A DNA stretch of 7,725 nt from Candidatus Sumerlaeota bacterium (GTDB lineage Bacteria > Sumerlaeota > Sumerlaeia > JADFCT01). The notes under the pieces are model-generated. The model made no database searches and was not told the DNA's origin. It worked only from the letters and a program-made list of their open reading frames with translations. Positions within the stretch are counted from its first letter, which is position 1. Every line of letters starts with the position of its first letter. Where the stretch lies: assembly GCA_017161665.1 (NCBI GenBank), contig JADFCT010000178.1, positions 1-7,725 on the forward strand. Reading direction: 5' to 3'. The translations under genes were made by a program, and so were the position numbers. Below are positions 5,339-7,725 of this stretch, piece after piece.

Positions 5339-7267
5339 ATGACAGACAAGCCCATTTTAGACGATACCAGTCGCGCCCCGGTCAGCCAGAGGGGGTATGT
5401 GATTGAAAAGTCCGGCATGGACGACGCGATCGGCGGCAAGGTGACCATCAATATCGACGGGAAAGATATCAAGATTCCCTTGGGAACGACGATCCTTGAA
5501 GCGGCCCGCTCGCTGGGGATTCGGATTCCCACCTTGTGCTATCACGAAGATTTGTGTGTGGCCGGTGTCTGCCGGATTTGTGTGGTGGAAGTGGAAGGGC
5601 AACGCACACTCCAGGCCGCCTGCGGCTATCCGGTCACCGCCCCCATCACGGTCAAGACACACACGCGCCGTGTGCGCCAGGCGCGCCGCCATATTCTGGA
5701 CCTGATGCTGTCGAAACACTACGGGGAGTGCTACGCGTGCTTCCGGAACAACAACTGTGAACTACAGACGCTGGCCAAAGAGTATGGGGTGGACTTCTTC
5801 CGATTCGGACATCCCGAAAAGCCTCTCTACGCGGTAGATCGTTCCAGTCCCTCCGTGATCCGAGACATGAACAAGTGCATCCTGTGTCGCCGGTGCGTGC
5901 GCACGTGTATTGACTTGCAGGAGGTCGGTGTGCTGGAAGGACACGGACGGGGAGCGGATGTTGAGATTCAGACCTTTATGAACAAACCGCTGGGCGAAGT
6001 GATCTGCATCAATTGCGGCCAGTGCATCAATCGCTGCCCCACCGGCGCCTTGCGCGCCAATGATCCGACCGACGAAGTCTGGGCGGCCATTGACAATCCC
6101 GATAAGCATGTGGTCATTCAAACCGCCCCAAGCCCGCGGGCCGCCATCGGTGAAAACTTCGGCCTGGAGCCCGGAACGGCGTTGACCTTTGAACTGAATA
6201 CGGCCCTGCGTCGCTGCGGATTTGACCGAGTATTCGACACGAACTTCTCGGCGGATTTGACCATTATTGAAGAGGGAACCGAACTGCTGCTACGGTTATA
6301 TAAGGCGCTGGTCGAAAAGGATGCATCAATCGCCCTGCCCCAATTCACGAGTTGTTCGCCGGGGTGGGTGAAGTTTCTGGAGCATTTTTATCCCGAATAT
6401 GTGCCGAATCTTTCGTCGGCCAAGAGCCCGCAGCAGATGTTTGGCGCCTTGATCAAGACCTACTACGCGGAACTGAACAAAATCGATCCGAAGGACATCG
6501 TCACCGTGGCGCTGATGCCGTGTTCGGCCAAGAAATTCGAGTGCAATCGGCCGGAGATGTGCGACAGTGGCTATAAAGACGTGGACTATGGATTGACAAC
6601 GCGTGAGTTGGCGCAAATGATTTCAGAGACTGGCATCTTTTTGCCCGATATGCCGCGGTCGGACTTCGACGATCCCTTCGGAACGGCGACCGGCTCGGGT
6701 GTGATTTTCGGCGCCACCGGCGGCGTCATGGAAGCCGCCCTGCGCAGTGTGTATGAACTGGTGAGCGGCGAGCGGATCGAAAACATCTTCGAACATGCGG
6801 ACATTATTCCCGTCCGCGGCTTCCAGGGGGTGAAGTACGTGGAATTGACCCTGGATAAGATCGGCCCGGTTCCGGATCTCCTGAAACCGCTGGTCCCCAA
6901 TTGGGATTGGCTCAAGGGCGCCACGGTTAAACTCGGGGTGGCCCACGGAACCGCCAACGCGAAGCGCGTGATGGATGATATCAAGGCGGGTGGCAAGTTC
7001 AGTGAATGTCATTTCATCGAATTCATGGCCTGCCCCGGTGGATGTCTGGGCGGGGGCGGCCAACCGATTCCGACCAGCCCGTCCATCCGCGAGGCCCGCG
7101 CCAAAGCCATCTATGCGGAGGATTCGGTTTACGAAATCCGCAAGTCGCACGAGAATCCGGCCGTCTTGAAAGTGTATAACGAGTTTTTGCGTGAGGGGCC
7201 GTGCGGTCATAAAAGTCACAAGTTGCTGCATACCAGCTATATCGAGCGGGGCAAGTACATTTCATAG
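5339..7267 (+). CDS. hydA: [FeFe]-hydrogenase catalytic subunit HydA (2Fe-2S, His-Cys 4Fe-4S, 2x4Fe-4S, H-cluster)
   Basis: Catalyses H2 formation or uptake at the H-cluster. Domains in 642 residues: a [2Fe-2S] ferredoxin (Cys67, 78, 81, 95); a His-Cys [4Fe-4S] site (His127, Cys131, 134, 140); two [4Fe-4S] sites (Cys180/183/186/190 and Cys223/226/229/233); and the H domain from about 255 (QTAPSPRAAIGE). H-cluster motifs: L1 TSCSPGW (337-343), L2 MPCSAKKFE (393-401) and L3 FMACPGGCLGGGGQP (from 562; Cys565, Cys569). The proton-path residues of CpI have counterparts: two Glu in IIEEGTELLLR and a Ser in NLSSAK. The C-terminal small-subunit-like domain ends with KSHENPAVLKVY and HKLLHTSY. L1 has Ser340 where the canonical TSCCPxW has its cluster-ligand Cys. 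No signal peptide, so cytoplasmic. AAAGGAG at 5325-5331 precedes ATG 5339. The HydEFG maturases are not in the window. Confidence 0.97.
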   Translation: MTDKPILDDTSRAPVSQRGYVIEKSGMDDAIGGKVTINIDGKDIKIPLGTTILEAARSLGIRIPTLCYHEDLCVAGVCRICVVEVEGQRTLQAACGYPVTAPITVKTHTRRVRQARRHILDLMLSKHYGECYACFRNNNCELQTLAKEYGVDFFRFGHPEKPLYAVDRSSPSVIRDMNKCILCRRCVRTCIDLQEVGVLEGHGRGADVEIQTFMNKPLGEVICINCGQCINRCPTGALRANDPTDEVWAAIDNPDKHVVIQTAPSPRAAIGENFGLEPGTALTFELNTALRRCGFDRVFDTNFSADLTIIEEGTELLLRLYKALVEKDASIALPQFTSCSPGWVKFLEHFYPEYVPNLSSAKSPQQMFGALIKTYYAELNKIDPKDIVTVALMPCSAKKFECNRPEMCDSGYKDVDYGLTTRELAQMISETGIFLPDMPRSDFDDPFGTATGSGVIFGATGGVMEAALRSVYELVSGERIENIFEHADIIPVRGFQGVKYVELTLDKIGPVPDLLKPLVPNWDWLKGATVKLGVAHGTANAKRVMDDIKAGGKFSECHFIEFMACPGGCLGGGGQPIPTSPSIREARAKAIYAEDSVYEIRKSHENPAVLKVYNEFLREGPCGHKSHKLLHTSYIERGKYIS

Positions 7268-7269
7268 CC

Positions 7270-7287
7270 CCCCTGAATTTGCAGGGG
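7270..7287 (+). repeat. Hairpin immediately after the hydA stop
   Basis: CCCCTG (7270-7275) pairs with CAGGGG (7282-7287) around a 6-base loop, two bases after the stop codon. No T run follows, so it may stabilise the transcript 3' end or be incidental. It is unlikely to be an intrinsic terminator by itself. Confidence 0.4.
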
Positions 7288-7333
7288 CTTGATCCGGCAT
7301 GGGAACAAACGCTCCATGCGCTGAGTATCCTGC

Positions 7334-7355
7334 GACAAGCCAACGGCTTTTTGTC
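7334..7355 (+). terminator. Weak terminator-like hairpin after hydA
   Basis: AAGCC (7337-7341), loop AAC, GGCTT (7345-7349), within a run of five T (7348-7352). The stem is only 5 bp, so efficiency would be low. It may work together with the stronger hairpin just downstream. Confidence 0.35.
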
Positions 7356-7363
7356 TGGCGCCG

Positions 7364-7402
7364 AGGTCGGATGACGGTTTGACTGTTGTCCGGCCTTTTT
7401 CT
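7364..7402 (+). terminator. Probable intrinsic terminator of the hydrogenase operon
   Basis: The arm at 7365-7375 pairs with 7385-7395 over 11 consecutive positions, three of them G-U, around a 9-base loop. TTTTT follows at 7396-7400. It sits about 100 bases after the hydA stop and before the next gene, which fits the end of the operon. Confidence 0.7.
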
Positions 7403-7461
7403 ATGGTTAAGGCCAGCCCGGAATGGGTGTTCGATTCATAAATAAAGGATTTCTACCGGTC

Positions 7462-7725
7462 ATGCTCTGTCGATTGTCATTGCTCCTGTTGATTTGCGCT
7501 TTTCTGTTTGGCTTTGGAGAAGGTGGGCGTATCGGGGCGGCGCCCCCGAATCTTGAAATCGTGATTCCGTCGGACCATGACTTCAGCACACGCCAGAGTC
7601 AGCGACGGTTCGGCGGACACACGGATCCCGGGGCCGTGGTGACGCTCAATAATGAACCGCTATCGGTTTTCCCCACCGGCGCCTTTGCGGGATTGTTTCA
7701 CCTGCTGATTGGAACCAATGTCTAT
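7462..7725 (+). CDS. Secreted protein, N-terminal fragment with signal peptide and Ig-like/glucodextranase-like beta domain
   Basis: An open frame of 88 codons running off the window end. Residues 1-27 look like a Sec signal peptide: Arg4, a hydrophobic core LSLLLLICAFLFGFG (5-19), and a likely cleavage after GAA (25-27). From about residue 45 the pattern FGGHTDPGAVVTLNN, then VFPTGAFAGLFHLLIGTN, resembles the 'G-x-T-x-P-G-A-x-V-x-x-N-G ... G-x-F ... L-x-x-G-x-N' strands of bacterial Ig-like or glucodextranase B-type domains. I associate such domains with secreted cell-wall amidases and glycan-binding proteins, but the catalytic part is missing, so function is open. AAAGGA at 7444-7449 lies 12 bases before ATG 7462. 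An in-frame ATG at 7423 is an alternative start that would add 13 residues. It lies after the hydrogenase terminator, so it is probably a separate unit. Confidence 0.75.
   Translation, partial: MLCRLSLLLLICAFLFGFGEGGRIGAAPPNLEIVIPSDHDFSTRQSQRRFGGHTDPGAVVTLNNEPLSVFPTGAFAGLFHLLIGTNVY

Noticed and set aside
6623..7231. Minus-strand open frame of 202 codons opposite the hydA 3' half
   Set aside because: Antisense to the H-cluster coding region, whose motifs L2 and L3 are intact. It is a shadow frame.
1..7725. CRISPR arrays, tRNA or rRNA genes, insertion sequences
   Set aside because: No regularly spaced direct repeats, no tRNA- or rRNA-like stretches, and no transposase frame or paired terminal repeats with target duplications were seen.

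Overview
The window looks like chromosomal DNA from a motile, anaerobic, hydrogen-metabolising bacterium. The evidence is two late flagellar genes followed by an operon for a soluble, NAD(H)-linked [FeFe]-hydrogenase, an oxygen-sensitive enzyme typical of fermenters and syntrophs. Nothing here fixes the phylum. The flagellar proteins resemble the long FliD and FliS forms I associate with deltaproteobacterial-type and related diderm lineages, but that is only an impression.

Layout. Bases 1-161 are a leader with a good sigma-28 (FliA) type promoter. It drives fliD (162-2066, filament cap) and fliS (2141-2791, flagellin chaperone with an unusual 95-residue Pro/Ala-rich tail). A strong intrinsic terminator (2823-2851) closes this unit. 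Bases 2852-3217 are non-coding and hold a large imperfect inverted repeat, an A/T-rich tract, a weak promoter candidate and a perfect 12-bp palindrome that may be an operator. The second unit follows with gaps of only 4, 2 and 24 bases: a stand-alone receiver-domain protein (3218-3601), a NuoE-like subunit (hydC, 3606-4121), a short NuoF-like subunit (hydB, 4124-5314) and the [FeFe]-hydrogenase catalytic subunit (hydA, 5339-7267). One probable and one weak terminator lie at 7334-7402. A secreted protein with a signal peptide and the start of a beta-sandwich-like domain begins at 7462 and runs off the end.

How the genes work together. HydC and HydB should form an NADH-oxidising module (FMN, one [2Fe-2S] in HydC, one [4Fe-4S] in HydB). 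This module passes electrons to the N-terminal Fe-S relay of HydA and on to the H-cluster, where protons are reduced to H2, or the reverse. HydB lacks the N-terminal thioredoxin-like [2Fe-2S] domain and the C-terminal ferredoxin domain of the known electron-bifurcating HydABC enzymes. A simpler NADH-dependent, possibly non-bifurcating enzyme is therefore plausible; it would need low H2 pressure to run towards H2. The leading receiver protein has an atypical alpha4-beta5 region and no output domain, and probably links the hydrogenase to a signal. The HydEFG maturases and any partner kinase are not in the window.

Most notable points: the receiver gene at the head of the hydrogenase operon, the minimal HydB, the TSCSPGW variant of the first H-cluster motif in HydA, the palindrome upstream of the operon, and the FliS tail with a duplicated aromatic/Gly motif.
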